Below, piece by piece: positions 49,063 to 59,698 of a DNA stretch of 64,000 nucleotides. The position numbers and the translations under genes were made by a program. The stretch is from Corynebacterium pseudopelargi (GTDB lineage: Bacteria; Actinomycetota; Actinomycetes; Mycobacteriales; Mycobacteriaceae): contig NZ_CP033898.1 in the NCBI RefSeq assembly GCF_003814005.1, positions 806,001 through 870,000 on the forward strand, written 5' to 3'. Position 1 is the stretch's first letter; every line of letters begins with the position of its first letter. The notes beneath the pieces are model-generated. The model saw nothing but the letters and a program-made list of their open reading frames with translations. It had not been told where the DNA came from and ran no database searches.

Positions 49063-49722
49063 ATGACTCAGCAGTTGAACATCAAAGCCCTTGTAGCCGT
49101 GCCGATGATCGCCGCACTGGCGTTGGCTGCCTGCGGATCCGAAGAAGAAGCCGAGCAGGCCACCTCGAGCGTGACCACCACGAAGACTTCCACCTCCACC
49201 GCCACGCCTACGAAGGAATCCTCCGAGCCAAGTGAAGAAGCTTCTGAAGAGGAACAGGGCCCCACCGAAGGGCCGACTGTGGGTGCCGAGGCACTGGACG
49301 AGCCACCTGCGACCGTGCAGCGCCCCGAATCTGTTGAGGCACCAGAATTTGCCGATTTCGAACCCGTAGAAGGCGGGCAACCGGCCAGCGAAGAAGACCG
49401 CGCCGCCATCGAAGCGCTGGTGCGTGGCCAAGACGAGCAAGTGGGCTTCCGCGATTACTTAAGCTACGTTCCCAACCACACCTGTAGCCGTGTGAAGGAC
49501 CAAAGCGATCCCGATGCCTATGATCTTTCCCAACTGCCCAACACCCCGATTAAAGAGGATCCGCAATTTGCAGCCGGCAACCCTCACACCGAATCGGTAT
49601 CCGATGTGATGGTCAATGGCGATGAGGCCTCTGCCACCGTTGTTGCCGTATCCAAAGGTGAGCAATCCAAGCGAACCATGCGTTTCCACCGCGAAGACGG
49701 CAAGTGGACCTTCTGTAACTAA
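49063..49722 (+). CDS. Secreted lipoprotein of unknown function
   Basis: A 219-residue predicted lipoprotein with a signal ending in the lipobox LAAC (Cys at about 24). A Ser/Thr/Glu-rich low-complexity spacer (about 27-75) follows. The C-terminal domain (about 105-219) has two cysteines and a pattern like NTF2-type Coryne/Mycobacterium secreted proteins (RFHREDGKWTFCN). The ATG at 49063 is chosen because the signal peptide begins there; the upstream frame extension is not supported. No specific function is recognised. Lgt and LspA would process it. Confidence 0.75.
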   Translation: MTQQLNIKALVAVPMIAALALAACGSEEEAEQATSSVTTTKTSTSTATPTKESSEPSEEASEEEQGPTEGPTVGAEALDEPPATVQRPESVEAPEFADFEPVEGGQPASEEDRAAIEALVRGQDEQVGFRDYLSYVPNHTCSRVKDQSDPDAYDLSQLPNTPIKEDPQFAAGNPHTESVSDVMVNGDEASATVVAVSKGEQSKRTMRFHREDGKWTFCN

Positions 49723-49845
49723 CACGAGGTTGGCCATGGGTGCTTATGCACCCGCCTGCACATTGCACAACGGCCCCTGTGAGCACCAGTGGTGTTCGCG
49801 GGGGTTTGGTTTATGGTGATGGTTTGTTGGTGGGGTACGTTTGGG

Positions 49846-49856
49846 CGTCGAAAAGC
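49846..49856 (+). repeat. Copy of the recurrent 11-mer CGTCGAAAAGC (intergenic)
   Basis: Lies in the gap between the lipoprotein gene and the following membrane protein gene, about 28 nt before the start at 49884. It is followed by T, giving the 12-mer form. Confidence 0.75.
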
Positions 49857-49883
49857 TAAGAGCACAAAGAAGGGAACCACGCT

Positions 49884-50390
49884 ATGGCGACACGAAGGTT
49901 GATTTCTCCGACGTTTGGCGCCTACGCGGGTGCCTTCGCCCTGATCGTGCTGGTGTATGTGCTGGCTGGGCTGGCATGGACTCCGCTGCGCCCGGCCTAT
50001 ACCGGCACCCTGCAAAGCGATGGTGCCATCGAGCTTGATGTGCCCGGACAAAATGTGCAATTCGGCTCCTGGATGAGCTTTATCGCCATTACTGCTGTAC
50101 TTGCAGGGATCGTCACCTGGCTGGTGCTGCGGAAATTTCCTCCCCGTGTTGGGGTGATGTGCTGGCTGGTGCTCACCTTGTTGGTGGCAAGCGCAAGTTT
50201 TGCCTGGAGCAGCGATGTGCTTTTGCACTTCATGGTTCGAGGAACACAGGTAGGCGAGAGCCTTCGATTTGTTCCGCCACTGCGCCTGGGTGTGGGCGTA
50301 TTAATCGCCCCCTGGGTTGGTTCGGTGCTGATGTTTATTGCACTGCTGCTTCGCGCTGAAGATGACCCGGCTGAGGAACTGCTGGCCTAA
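49884..50390 (+). CDS. Membrane protein of unknown function upstream of hisD
   Basis: A 168-residue protein with four hydrophobic segments (about 14-32, 62-82, 89-105, 135-155). A small extracytoplasmic loop lies between helices 1 and 2. It is conserved before hisD in corynebacteria as far as I recall, but no function is known. The ATG at 49884 follows AAGAAGGGAA. The gene is separated from hisD by 162 nt containing the likely his promoter, so it is probably not co-transcribed as a rule. Confidence 0.78.
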   Translation: MATRRLISPTFGAYAGAFALIVLVYVLAGLAWTPLRPAYTGTLQSDGAIELDVPGQNVQFGSWMSFIAITAVLAGIVTWLVLRKFPPRVGVMCWLVLTLLVASASFAWSSDVLLHFMVRGTQVGESLRFVPPLRLGVGVLIAPWVGSVLMFIALLLRAEDDPAEELLA

Positions 50391-50425
50391 ATAGCTACGC
50401 AATTTTTGCGTAAACGTGTAAAAAA

Positions 50426-50454
50426 TTAGAAAGAAAGCCCAACGGCGCTATAAT
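50426..50454 (+). promoter_or_regulatory. Likely promoter of the hisDCB operon
   Basis: A perfect TATAAT at 50449-50454 with a weak -35 TTAGAA (50426-50431) at 17-nt spacing. Transcription would start near 50461, leaving a leader of about 90 nt before hisD. Confidence 0.65.
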
Positions 50455-50464
50455 TTGCGTGCAT

Positions 50465-50496
50465 TGTCTTATGTTCGCCTGCTCGAACGTGAGACA
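50465..50496 (+). promoter_or_regulatory. Strong 5' hairpin in the hisD leader
   Basis: TGTCTTATGTTCG (50465-50477) pairs over 13 bp with CGAACGTGAGACA (50484-50496), including two G-U pairs, with a 6-nt loop. It would sit at the very 5' end of the hisD transcript. No T-run follows, so it is not a simple terminator. Confidence 0.6.
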
Positions 50497-50552
50497 GGAA
50501 CAAGGCCAGACAGAATTTCAATTAGCTGATATATAAGGAACGCGCGCACAGC

Positions 50553-51866
50553 ATGCTCAATCGAATCGACTTGCGGGGCAAAGCCATTGACAAACGCAGC
50601 CTACGACAGGCCCTGCCGCGCGGAGGCACCGACGTGCAATCCGTACTTGCGACGGTAGAGCCAATCGTGCAGGCCGTAAAAGAAGGTGGAGCAGCCGCCG
50701 CCCTAGACTACGGCGAGCAATTCGATCACTGCCGCCCCGAGTCAATCGTGGTGCCACAACAACGCATCCAAGAAGCAGTAGCAGCGCTCGAGCCGAAGGT
50801 ACGAGCAGCACTCGAGGCATCCATTGCGCGCGTGCGCGCCGTACACGCCGCACAACTTCCAGCCGAGCACACCACCACCTTGGCCGAAGGTGCAGAAGTA
50901 ACCGAACGCTTCATTCCTGTTGAACGCGTAGGCCTCTACGTACCAGGTGGCAACGCCGTGTACCCGTCATCGGTGATTATGAACGTGGTGCCAGCCCAAG
51001 AAGCCGGCGTGAAATCCCTGGTGGTGGCCTCACCGGCACAAGCACAATTCGACGGCCTACCGCACCCCACCATCCTGGCAGCCTGCGGGCTGTTGGGCGT
51101 AGAAGAGGTGTGGGCTACCGGTGGTGCCCAAGCAGTAGCGCTGATGGCCTACGGCGATGAGGACCTCGAACCAGTCGATATGATCACCGGCCCAGGCAAT
51201 ATCTTTGTCACCGCAGCCAAGCGCCTGGTCCGCGGTGTAGTAGGCATCGACTCAGAAGCAGGCCCTACCGAAATTGCCATTCTTGCCGACGACTCCGCCG
51301 ACCCGGTGTGGGTGGCATACGACATGATCAGTCAGGCAGAACACGACGTGATGGCAGCCTCAGTGCTGATCACCGACTCCGAACAACTTGCTAACGCCGT
51401 AGACCAAGCCATCAGTGAGCGCTATCAAGTCACCCGCAATGCTGATCGAGTAGCCCAAGCACTCGAAGGCGAACAGTCCGGCATCGTGTTAGTCAGCGAC
51501 CTCGACGCAGCCATTGCCGTGGCCAATGCCTATGCCGCAGAACACCTAGAAATCCACACCGAGCACGCCCGCGATGTCGCCCGCCGTATCCACCATGCGG
51601 GCGCGGTATTCGTCGGAGGCTTTAGCCCCGTGCCCTTGGGTGATTACTCCGCAGGCTCGAACCACGTGCTGCCCACTTCCGGCAGCGCACGCTTTAGCTC
51701 CGGGCTTTCCACCCACACCTTCTTAAGGGCAGTCAACGAGATCCACTACGACGAAGCAGCCCTGAAAGAGATTGCCGAGCACGTAGTGAACTTCGCCGAC
51801 GCCGAGGATCTTCCCGCCCACGGAGAAGCAATCCGCTGCCGCTTCGAGCAGCTAGGCACCTCCTAG
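50553..51866 (+). CDS. hisD: Histidinol dehydrogenase
   Basis: Zinc enzyme carrying out the last two oxidations of histidine synthesis (histidinol to histidine). The 437 residues include [14 protein letters not shown] sequence ([19 protein letters not shown]), the signature segment [16 protein letters not shown], and C-terminal zinc ligands in [28 protein letters not shown]. The ATG at 50553 lies about 12 nt after AAGGAA, a long spacing. It is the first gene of hisD-hisC-hisB. Confidence 0.95.
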   Translation: MLNRIDLRGKAIDKRSLRQALPRGGTDVQSVLATVEPIVQAVKEGGAAAALDYGEQFDHCRPESIVVPQQRIQEAVAALEPKVRAALEASIARVRAVHAAQLPAEHTTTLAEGAEVTERFIPVERVGLYVPGGNAVYPSSVIMNVVPAQEAGVKSLVVASPAQAQFDGLPHPTILAACGLLGVEEVWATGGAQAVALMAYGDEDLEPVDMITGPGNIFVTAAKRLVRGVVGIDSEAGPTEIAILADDSADPVWVAYDMISQAEHDVMAASVLITDSEQLANAVDQAISERYQVTRNADRVAQALEGEQSGIVLVSDLDAAIAVANAYAAEHLEIHTEHARDVARRIHHAGAVFVGGFSPVPLGDYSAGSNHVLPTSGSARFSSGLSTHTFLRAVNEIHYDEAALKEIAEHVVNFADAEDLPAHGEAIRCRFEQLGTS

Positions 51867-52006
51867 GCACATGCCTGCTGCGTGGCACCTACCTGGCACC
51901 ACCTCCGGCTTCGCTGCCACCGAGAACACAAGCAACCCCGGCCCAAAATACTGCAGACTCACAACGCTGTGCTCCATTGTTGTTGCTTTAAAAGCACCAA
52001 CGGTAG

Positions 52007-53146
<1,140 letters not shown>

Positions 53147-53234
53147 CCCTAGCACCCAGCACCAGCCCCCAGCGCTGATCAACCAACGCACAGCCCGCCA
53201 GAGGTTTTTCAGCCCGTTTTTTTAAGGAGCAGCG

Positions 53235-53834
53235 ATGACGCGCACTGCCACCGTCACACGCACCACTAGCGAATCCGATATCACTGTCAGCATCAACCTC
53301 GACGGCACTGGCCAAGTCTCAGTAGACACCGGGGTGCCATTTTTCGACCACATGCTCACCGCATTCGGCGTGCACGGAGCCTTTGACCTTGATGTCCAAG
53401 CCAAAGGCGATACCCACATTGATGCCCACCACACCGTGGAAGACACCGCCATTGTGCTCGGCCAAGCAATTGCCCAGGCGGTAGGGGATAAGCAGGGAAT
53501 TCGCCGCTTCGGCTCCTTTGATCTGCCCATGGATGAAGCGTTGTGCCAGGCAGTGGTGGACTTTTCCGGGCGCCCCTATTTTGTGATGCGCGGTGAACCA
53601 GAGGCAATGGTGCACACGGTCATTGGTGGGCACTACGCCACGGTGATCAACGAGCACTTCTTTGAGTCGCTCGCACTGAACGCGAAGATCACCTTGCATG
53701 TGCTGTGCCACTATGGCCGCGATCCGCACCACATCACCGAAGCGGAATTTAAGGCCGTGGCCCGAGCGATCCGCGAGGCAGTAGGTCCTGATGGGCGCCT
53801 TGAAGGCATTCCTTCCACCAAGGGAGCACTCTGA
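53235..53834 (+). CDS. hisB: Imidazoleglycerol-phosphate dehydratase
   Basis: Manganese-dependent dehydratase for imidazole glycerol phosphate. The 199 residues are a complete stand-alone HisB without a phosphatase domain. The metal-binding motifs are [10 protein letters not shown] and [14 protein letters not shown]. The ATG at 53235 follows TAAGGAG. Its stop overlaps the ATG of the next small membrane protein by one base. Confidence 0.96.
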   Translation: MTRTATVTRTTSESDITVSINLDGTGQVSVDTGVPFFDHMLTAFGVHGAFDLDVQAKGDTHIDAHHTVEDTAIVLGQAIAQAVGDKQGIRRFGSFDLPMDEALCQAVVDFSGRPYFVMRGEPEAMVHTVIGGHYATVINEHFFESLALNAKITLHVLCHYGRDPHHITEAEFKAVARAIREAVGPDGRLEGIPSTKGAL

Positions 53835-54034
53835 TGATTCTTGCTCAAGAAACACCTAATACCGGCAACGTTGTGCTGATTTATATCCTCTTCCTGCTGG
53901 CGGGGCTTCTCGTTGGCGGTGCATGGACGGTATATCGCAACCATTCTAAATTCCTAGGCGTTGCCCTCGGCGGTTGCGCTGCGATGGCCGCTGCCGCAGG
54001 CATCGTGTGGGCCATCGGCTTTTATACCTCCTAA
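53834..54034 (+). CDS. Small two-helix membrane protein after hisB
   Basis: A 66-residue protein with two hydrophobic helices (about 13-34 and 41-62) joined by a short YRNHSKFLG loop. It is coupled to hisB by a one-base overlap and is kept at this place in related corynebacteria, but its function is unknown. Its stop lies within the first copy of an 18-bp direct repeat. Confidence 0.75.
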   Translation: MILAQETPNTGNVVLIYILFLLAGLLVGGAWTVYRNHSKFLGVALGGCAAMAAAAGIVWAIGFYTS

Positions 54035-54064
54035 GTCGCAGCGATCCCTCCTAAGTCGCAGCGA
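54027..54064 (+). repeat. Two tandem copies of an 18-bp repeat
   Basis: CCTCCTAAGTCGCAGCGA occurs at 54027-54044 and 54047-54064, a 20-bp period with a 2-bp gap. The first copy contains the stop codon of the small membrane protein. It looks like a recent local duplication. Confidence 0.85.
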
Positions 54065-54354
54065 AGCTGGCAAATAGCGCTCCTTTGACTCGGCGTGCGT
54101 AGTTTTTGCCACGCGGGTTGCGTCGAAAAGCGATGCTGCTTGCTGCCAGAAACCACACACGGTGCGCCTGGAGCCCTGGTGGTGTGATGGGGTTTGAAGT
54201 GACGCATCCGGGGGCATTGCTGCAGCTTGAATTGACTTCTTTGCAGCAGGGGATAGTGTCGGTGGCAGATCACCTAAAAAACTCAGGCTCCGAAGCATTC
54301 TTCGGGGTCATTCATTTTGCCCGATTTGTCCCATCGTCACCCCGGAGGTGAATC
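54035..54354. other. Gene-free gap before the transporter gene
   Basis: 320 nt without a convincing gene; the open frame at 54106-54351 lacks a ribosome site and family likeness. It holds the second half of the 18-bp tandem repeat, a copy of CGTCGAAAAGC (54121-54131), a small CCGAAG-CATT-CTTCGG hairpin (54290-54305), and the GGAGGT ribosome site (54344-54349) of the transporter. Confidence 0.6.
54121..54131 (+). repeat. Copy of the recurrent 11-mer CGTCGAAAAGC (intergenic)
   Basis: Third intergenic copy; here followed by G rather than T, the only copy of the nine that lacks the twelfth base. Confidence 0.75.
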
Positions 54355-55686
54355 ATCGCTGCCACCGCTGTTCAAGATCGTGTCAATGAAGCTCAACGCT
54401 CAACAGCATCGGCGGTGCTTCGCTTACCTGGGCTCATGCCCACGATTATTGCGGTAGCGGCGGCCTTTGCGGCTTTTTCCATACTGCTTCCCGTGATTCC
54501 GCTTGCGGTGATTTCCCACGGCGGCACGGATACCTTGGCGGGTTTGGCCACCGGCGTGTTCATGGCCGTGACGGTGGCAACGCAGTTGATCACGAATCGT
54601 CTGGTGCAGCGCTTCGGTTTTCGCCCCGTAATGCTCGTTGCCGCCTTGCTGCTTGGTTTGCCCGCGCTATGGCACATGTTCAGCTTCGCCGCGCCTTCTG
54701 TGTTGATCGTTGCAGGGTTAAGGGGCGTCGGTTTCGGCGCATTGTGCGTGGCGCAGTATGCCCTGGTTGGCCAATTGGTTCCCGCTGGCATGTTGGGCAA
54801 GGCCTCCGGTTTGATTGGCGTGTTTGTCGGAGCTTCTCAGATGGTGTTCTTGCCGGTGGGGCTTTGGCTTCTCGACGCTGGCGTATCCATGAACATCGTG
54901 TTGCTCTTAGCCGCCGCGGTGGCTTTGTTGGCAGCAGTAATGTGCATCTGGATTCCCTCGGTAGAACCGGAGCGGCCTGAACCGTGGTCGCCTGAGCACG
55001 ACCCCGCGGTGAAGAAAGTCTCCTTGCGCCGCAGGGTGACCATGCGTGTGGTGCGCAGGCCAAGGCGCAAAGGTATGAAAGTAACTATTGCCCCTGCGAT
55101 TGCTTTGGCCAGCGTTTCTATGGGCTATGGTGCCGTATCAAGTTTCTTGCCGGCCTCGGTGCGCGAGGCTGATCCCGTCAGCGGTGCCTCCATTGCTGGC
55201 ATGATGCTCTCGATTGTCGGTTTGGCGCAGCTTGTATCGCGCTATATCTCTGGCTCGATTGCGGATCGCCAGAACAAAGCAGGCCTTGGAATGCTGCCTG
55301 GCCTGGCGATGTCTTCTGTGGGCATGGCTGGCATGTGCGCGGTTATTGCCTGGAGCCTGCCATTGTGGCTGTTAATCATGGCCGCTGTCTGTTTTGGTGC
55401 AGGTTTCGGGCTCGTACAAAACGATGCACTGCTAGAAATGTTCCTGCGCGTGCCGCGCGAGCGTCTAGGTTCTGCCTCCACGGTGTGGAATGCATCCTTT
55501 GATACCGGCACCGGCATCGGCGCTATCACCTTAGGCATCGTTGCCGCATCGCATGGCTATACGGGCGCCTTCTTGTGCGGAGCGATGCTGGTGGTGCTGG
55601 GTATTACGGCCGAAGTTATTGACCGTGTGCGCAGAAGTAGGGCACTGGCCAAGCTCAGCGCCGGCGAACGCGAAGCCCTCCGGTAG
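54355..55686 (+). CDS. MFS transporter, possible AUC start codon
   Basis: Major facilitator protein with twelve hydrophobic segments and the loop motif [12 protein letters not shown]; no substrate can be inferred. Standard start codons give a GTG at 54415 (423 residues) that has no ribosome site. A perfect GGAGGT at 54344-54349 instead points to an in-frame ATC at 54355, 5 nt away. This would add a plausible cytoplasmic N-terminus ([19 protein letters not shown]). The GTG at 54348 is in another frame and soon stops. Either an ATC start is used, or the ATC is a mutation or error of ATG. The gene precedes hisH. Confidence 0.78.
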   Translation: MAATAVQDRVNEAQRSTASAVLRLPGLMPTIIAVAAAFAAFSILLPVIPLAVISHGGTDTLAGLATGVFMAVTVATQLITNRLVQRFGFRPVMLVAALLLGLPALWHMFSFAAPSVLIVAGLRGVGFGALCVAQYALVGQLVPAGMLGKASGLIGVFVGASQMVFLPVGLWLLDAGVSMNIVLLLAAAVALLAAVMCIWIPSVEPERPEPWSPEHDPAVKKVSLRRRVTMRVVRRPRRKGMKVTIAPAIALASVSMGYGAVSSFLPASVREADPVSGASIAGMMLSIVGLAQLVSRYISGSIADRQNKAGLGMLPGLAMSSVGMAGMCAVIAWSLPLWLLIMAAVCFGAGFGLVQNDALLEMFLRVPRERLGSASTVWNASFDTGTGIGAITLGIVAASHGYTGAFLCGAMLVVLGITAEVIDRVRRSRALAKLSAGEREALR

Positions 55687-55700
55687 GATCAGCGCTTATG
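55684..55700 (+). promoter_or_regulatory. Candidate leaderless promoter of hisH
   Basis: TAGGAT (55684-55689) includes the transporter stop TAG and ends 8 nt before the ATG of hisH at 55698. No ribosome site precedes the start. Confidence 0.45.
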
Positions 55701-56327
55701 AAAACTGTGGCGCTGCTTGATTATGGCTCCGGCAATCTGCGTTCGGCTCAACGAGCCCTTGAGCGTGTGGGCGCAGAGGTCGAAGTAACGAATGACCCAG
55801 ACGTGGTGCTCTCAGCCGATGGTTTGCTCGTGCCAGGCGTTGGCGCTTATGCCGCGTGCATGCAGGGGCTTCGAGAGGTCTACGGCGACCGCATGATCGG
55901 CCAACGCCTCGCCGGTGGGCGTCCGGTGATGGGGATTTGTGTTGGCATGCAGATCCTTTTTGATCAAGGCGTTGAGCACGGTGTGCAAGCCAAGGGCACT
56001 GGTGAATGGCCGGGTGTGGTCGAACGCCTTGAAGCCTCCGTGCTGCCGCACATGGGCTGGAATACCGTTGATGTGGCCGAAGGCAGTGAGATGTTCCGCG
56101 GCATTGAACATGAGCGGATGTATTTCGTTCACTCCTATGGGGTGCGCGATTGGGTGTTCGAAGGCGATGACCTCACCACCCCTCCGATGGTGAGTTGGGC
56201 ACGCCATGAACAGGATCGTTTTGTGGCCGCGGTAGAAAATGGTCCGCTGTGGGCCACGCAGTTCCACCCTGAAAAATCCGGTGATGCCGGCGCGGAGTTG
56301 CTAAAGAACTGGGTGCGCACCCTCTAG
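55698..56327 (+). CDS. hisH: Imidazole glycerol phosphate synthase, glutaminase subunit
   Basis: Glutamine amidotransferase that passes ammonia to HisF. The 209 residues contain the nucleophile Cys in [16 protein letters not shown] and the catalytic His-Glu in [11 protein letters not shown]. The start follows the transporter by 11 nt. It appears to have its own leaderless promoter. A 48-nt gap separates it from hisA. Confidence 0.96.
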   Translation: MKTVALLDYGSGNLRSAQRALERVGAEVEVTNDPDVVLSADGLLVPGVGAYAACMQGLREVYGDRMIGQRLAGGRPVMGICVGMQILFDQGVEHGVQAKGTGEWPGVVERLEASVLPHMGWNTVDVAEGSEMFRGIEHERMYFVHSYGVRDWVFEGDDLTTPPMVSWARHEQDRFVAAVENGPLWATQFHPEKSGDAGAELLKNWVRTL

Positions 56328-56361
56328 GTGGACCTTCCTGTGGCGCACCAGATGTGCCAGC

Positions 56362-56378
56362 TACACTAATTGGCTATG
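56362..56378 (+). promoter_or_regulatory. Candidate leaderless promoter of hisA (TACACT-N8-ATG)
   Basis: TACACT at 56362-56367, then AATTGGCT, then ATG at 56376. The element is identical in hexamer and spacing to those of dnaE, treZ and yigZ. Confidence 0.55.
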
Positions 56379-57104
56379 ACCTTTACGCTTCTTCCCGCAG
56401 TCGATGTGGTTAATGGCCAAGCCGTGCGCCTGAATCAAGGTGAGGCAGGCACCGAGCAATCCTATGGCAGCCCCCTTGAGTCGGCGCTTCGCTGGCAGGA
56501 GGCCGGGGCGCGCTGGCTTCACTTTGTGGATTTGGATGCCGCTTTTGGCCGTGGATCGAATCACGAAATGATGGCGCAGGTCGTCGAAAAGCTGGATTTG
56601 CAGGTGGAATTAACCGGCGGCATTCGTGATGATGCAAGTTTGCAGCGCGCGCTCGATACCGGCGCCCAGCGCGTCAACATTGGCACCGCGGCCCTAGAGC
56701 AGCCCGAGTGGATCGCCGATGTGCTGGCGAAATATGGCGACAAAGTTGCAGTGGATCTGGCTGTGAAGCTTATCGACGGCCAGTGGCGCACCCGTGGCAA
56801 AGGGTGGGTCAGCGATGGCGGCGATCTTTGGGAGGTACTCGAAAGACTCGACGCCGCAGGCTGCCAGCGTTTCGTGGTAACCGACGTATCCAAAGACGGC
56901 ATGATGAGCGGGCCAAATGTGGATCTGCTTCGCGATGTCGCTGCCGCCACGGACGCAAAGATCGTGGCCTCAGGTGGTATCAGCACTCTTGATGATGTGC
57001 TCGAACTTGCCAAGTACGAAGAAGAAGGCATCGATTCGGCCATCATTGGCAAAGCCCTATATGAAGGCACGATTGATTTGCGTGAGGCACTCCAAGCCCT
57101 ATGA
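56376..57104 (+). CDS. hisA: Phosphoribosyl-formimino-AICAR-phosphate isomerase (HisA/PriA)
   Basis: TIM-barrel isomerase of histidine synthesis, 242 residues. It shows [15 protein letters not shown], the first catalytic Asp region, VDLDAAFG, and the second in [18 protein letters not shown], plus [13 protein letters not shown]. Actinobacterial PriA can also perform the TrpF reaction. The loop [19 protein letters not shown], where PriA specificity lies, is similar, but dual activity cannot be decided by eye. A TTG at 56370 is in frame, but the promoter layout points to the ATG. It overlaps impA by 4 nt. One CGTCGAAAAGC copy lies inside (56582). Confidence 0.95.
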   Translation: MTFTLLPAVDVVNGQAVRLNQGEAGTEQSYGSPLESALRWQEAGARWLHFVDLDAAFGRGSNHEMMAQVVEKLDLQVELTGGIRDDASLQRALDTGAQRVNIGTAALEQPEWIADVLAKYGDKVAVDLAVKLIDGQWRTRGKGWVSDGGDLWEVLERLDAAGCQRFVVTDVSKDGMMSGPNVDLLRDVAAATDAKIVASGGISTLDDVLELAKYEEEGIDSAIIGKALYEGTIDLREALQAL

Positions 57105-57892
57105 GTGATTACGCTGAGCTGCTGCACATAGCCACAGGCTGTGTGGAAGAAGCCGCCGAGCTTTTTCGCTCAGGGGTAGGCGCAGGGCCTGCACTGGATA
57201 AAGGCCGCGGCGATTTTGCCACCGAAGTTGACCTGGCAATTGAAACGCTGCTGCGCCAAACCTTGAAGCAGCGCACCGGCATCGATGTGGTAGGCGAGGA
57301 GCTTGGCGGCGATACCTCAAACACCATGTGGGTGGTGGACCCCATCGACGGCACCTCCAATTACTCTGCCGGCAACCCCATGTCTGCCATTTTGCTTGCC
57401 CTGGTAGCCGATGGGCAGCCGCGCGTAGCCATCACGGCCATGCCGTTGACGGGGCAACACTTCGCCACCTGCGAGGGCATGCCGCTTGAACATAGTGCGC
57501 ACGGCCTAGGTCAAGGCCATGTTGGCTTTTCTACGATCACCAGCAAGACGAGCTCGCCGGTGCCGCAGGCCATGCGCTTGAATATGCTTGGCGACTTAGC
57601 CTGCACCCGCTATCGGCCAAGGATCACTGGATCGGTGGGCGTCGATTTGGCCTATGCCGCAGCAGGGGTGTTTGCCGCGGGTGTCTCTTTAAGCCCTAAT
57701 ATTTGGGACAATGCCGCCGGTGTTGCCCTGGGCAGAGCCGCGAACTGCACCGTGACGGATATCTGGGGTAATCCCTGGGAATTAGGGGCTGTTGGCGCCG
57801 TTATTGGTGAACCAGAAGCCCATCGCACCATTATGAAGATCATGCGCTCACGCATGGATAAGGAGGCCGAATGGCTGTCGCAATCCGAGTAA
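57101..57892 (+). CDS. impA: Inositol monophosphatase family protein
   Basis: Magnesium-dependent phosphatase family member of 263 residues. The metal-binding motif [12 protein letters not shown] and the GEELGGD segment are intact, and the C-terminal [15 protein letters not shown] supplies another metal ligand. In corynebacteria this gene sits inside the his cluster; its substrate may be inositol phosphate or histidinol phosphate, which I cannot resolve. It overlaps hisA by 4 nt and hisF by 22 nt, and contains the AAGGAGG site of hisF. Confidence 0.88.
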   Translation: MSDYAELLHIATGCVEEAAELFRSGVGAGPALDKGRGDFATEVDLAIETLLRQTLKQRTGIDVVGEELGGDTSNTMWVVDPIDGTSNYSAGNPMSAILLALVADGQPRVAITAMPLTGQHFATCEGMPLEHSAHGLGQGHVGFSTITSKTSSPVPQAMRLNMLGDLACTRYRPRITGSVGVDLAYAAAGVFAAGVSLSPNIWDNAAGVALGRAANCTVTDIWGNPWELGAVGAVIGEPEAHRTIMKIMRSRMDKEAEWLSQSE

Positions 57893-58647
57893 TCCCGTGT
57901 TTGGACGTCGACCAAGGCCGTGTGGTGAAAGGCGTGAACTTTCAAGGGCTTGTCGACGCCGGCGACCCAGTCGAACTTGCTGCTCGCTACGATGCCGAGG
58001 GCGCAGACGAACTTACCTTCCTCGACGTCTCTGCCTCCAAAGACGGCCGCGGCACCATGCTCGATGTGGTCCGCAGAACCGCAGACCAAGTCTTTATTCC
58101 GCTCACCGTGGGAGGGGGAGTAAGAAGCGCCGAAGACGTAGACCAGCTCTTGCGCGCCGGCGCCGATAAGGTCAGCGTGAACACCTCTGCCATTGCACGC
58201 CCAGAGCTACTGCGTGAGCTTTCCCAGCGCTTTGGTGCCCAATGCATCGTATTAAGCGTCGATGCTAGGCGCGTGCCCGAAGGCGGAACCCCACAGCCTT
58301 CTGGCTTTGAGGTCACCACCCACGGCGGCTCGCGTTCTGCAGGCATCGATGCCATCGAGTGGGCCAAACAAGGCGAAGCACTCGGCGTTGGAGAAATTCT
58401 GCTCAACTCCATGGACGGCGATGGCACCAAACAAGGCTTCGATCTAGACCTGCTGGCCGCGGTACGAGAAGCGGTGAGCATTCCCGTGATCGCCTCAGGA
58501 GGCGCCGGCAAAGCCGAAGATTTCCCGCCAGCAGTTGAAGCCGGTGCCAATGCCGTGCTTGCCGCTTCAATTTTCCACTTCGGAGAAGTAAGCATCGGGC
58601 AGGTAAAAGAAGCGCTCATCGATGCTGAATACGAGGTGCGCCAATGA
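57871..58647 (+). CDS. hisF: Imidazole glycerol phosphate synthase, cyclase subunit
   Basis: TIM-barrel partner of HisH that makes imidazole glycerol phosphate and AICAR. The 258 residues show [19 protein letters not shown] with the first catalytic Asp, [11 protein letters not shown], and [19 protein letters not shown] with the second. The ATG at 57871 is preceded by a perfect AAGGAGG (57860-57866) inside impA. It overlaps hisI by 4 nt. Confidence 0.97.
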   Translation: MAVAIRVIPCLDVDQGRVVKGVNFQGLVDAGDPVELAARYDAEGADELTFLDVSASKDGRGTMLDVVRRTADQVFIPLTVGGGVRSAEDVDQLLRAGADKVSVNTSAIARPELLRELSQRFGAQCIVLSVDARRVPEGGTPQPSGFEVTTHGGSRSAGIDAIEWAKQGEALGVGEILLNSMDGDGTKQGFDLDLLAAVREAVSIPVIASGGAGKAEDFPPAVEAGANAVLAASIFHFGEVSIGQVKEALIDAEYEVRQ

Positions 58648-59009
58648 GCGAACTGCAACCAGCCGATGCCGTGCTAGACCCGGCCATTGCCCAAAGGGTG
58701 CGTTTTAATGCTCAAGGGCTCGTACCTGCGGTGGTGCAGTCCACAGAAGGCGAGGTGCTCATGCTCGCCTGGATGGATGAACACGCCCTGGCCTACACCA
58801 TTGCTACCCGCAAAGGCACCTACTATTCGCGTTCGCGCAAAGAATATTGGATCAAGGGGCTAACCTCCGGGCACACCCAATATGTGCACGAGGTTCGCCT
58901 CGACTGCGATGGCGATACGGTGCTGTTGACGATCACCCAGCAAGGCGCTGCCTGCCACACCGGCAGCAGAACCTGCTTTGATGCCGACTTGGTGTTAGGA
59001 AGCGAATGA
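58644..59009 (+). CDS. hisI: Phosphoribosyl-AMP cyclohydrolase
   Basis: Zinc/magnesium enzyme opening the purine ring of PR-AMP. The 121 residues represent the stand-alone HisI domain, without the HisE pyrophosphohydrolase. The motifs [26 protein letters not shown] and the metal-binding [11 protein letters not shown] plus [12 protein letters not shown] are complete. It overlaps both neighbours by 4 nt. Confidence 0.97.
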   Translation: MSELQPADAVLDPAIAQRVRFNAQGLVPAVVQSTEGEVLMLAWMDEHALAYTIATRKGTYYSRSRKEYWIKGLTSGHTQYVHEVRLDCDGDTVLLTITQQGAACHTGSRTCFDADLVLGSE

Positions 59010-59611
59010 AAAAGACAGCAGCCTTATTGCTCGCTATAGCCGCCGGGATGTTGGGCGGCGCTGCGTCAATGACGTGGTTTGATGTAACCGCCCAGGACGA
59101 TAAATCCGGCGTGATTGAAACCAGCGTCAGCGGAGCTACCTGGTCTAAAGAAGTCACCGCGATCGCTTTGGCCTTGGCTGCCGCCTGCATCGCTGGCCTA
59201 GCGCTCAGGCGCACTGGCCGGCGCATCATTGGCATTGCCGCTGCCGCGTTGAGCGCATTGGGGGCGCTGCCGTTTATTGGCGTGCTAAGCAGCGAGGCTG
59301 ATCCAGAGCGCATGCACAAGCTGTTAAGCGAGCGTGACGATCAAGGCGTGGCGGTGCTGACCAACTGGGCGCAAATCAACCAGATTGATCTGCACCCCAC
59401 CGGCCCGATCCTTGGGCTGGTTGCCTGCGCGATTGGTGTTTTTGCCGGCGTCTTGCTTGCCGTGCGCCCAGGTCAAGAGCAGCGAGATAAGTATGAACGC
59501 ACGCAGATGCGCGAGGAAGAATTAGCCCAAGATCCCGATTCTGAGCGCGCATTGTGGGATGCCATTGATGCCGATATCGATCCGACCGATCGCGAGGCGA
59601 AGCCGAAATAA
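59006..59611 (+). CDS. TIGR02234-type Trp-region membrane protein
   Basis: A 201-residue membrane protein with four hydrophobic segments (about 4-22, 50-66, 72-92, 132-152) and a charged cytoplasmic tail. It matches the actinobacterial family found between his/trp genes just before trpC. An extracytoplasmic loop with [22 protein letters not shown] follows the first helix. The role is unknown. It is coupled to hisI by a 4-nt overlap. Confidence 0.87.
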   Translation: MKKTAALLLAIAAGMLGGAASMTWFDVTAQDDKSGVIETSVSGATWSKEVTAIALALAAACIAGLALRRTGRRIIGIAAAALSALGALPFIGVLSSEADPERMHKLLSERDDQGVAVLTNWAQINQIDLHPTGPILGLVACAIGVFAGVLLAVRPGQEQRDKYERTQMREEELAQDPDSERALWDAIDADIDPTDREAKPK

Positions 59612-59698
59612 CCAGGTGGTTGGGCTTCGATTTCTTTGCAAGCACCGTAGCCAAGTACCCTCAGTAGCAATCGCCTACATCACAGACGGGGATTCAAC

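Noticed and set aside
48823..49440. N-terminal extension of the TetR frame by about 200 codons
   Set aside because: It covers the divergent promoter and the lipoprotein gene on the other strand; TetR homology begins at 48822.
54106..54351. 81-codon frame between the small membrane gene and the transporter
   Set aside because: No ribosome site and no family likeness; contains a hairpin and the ribosome site of the next gene.
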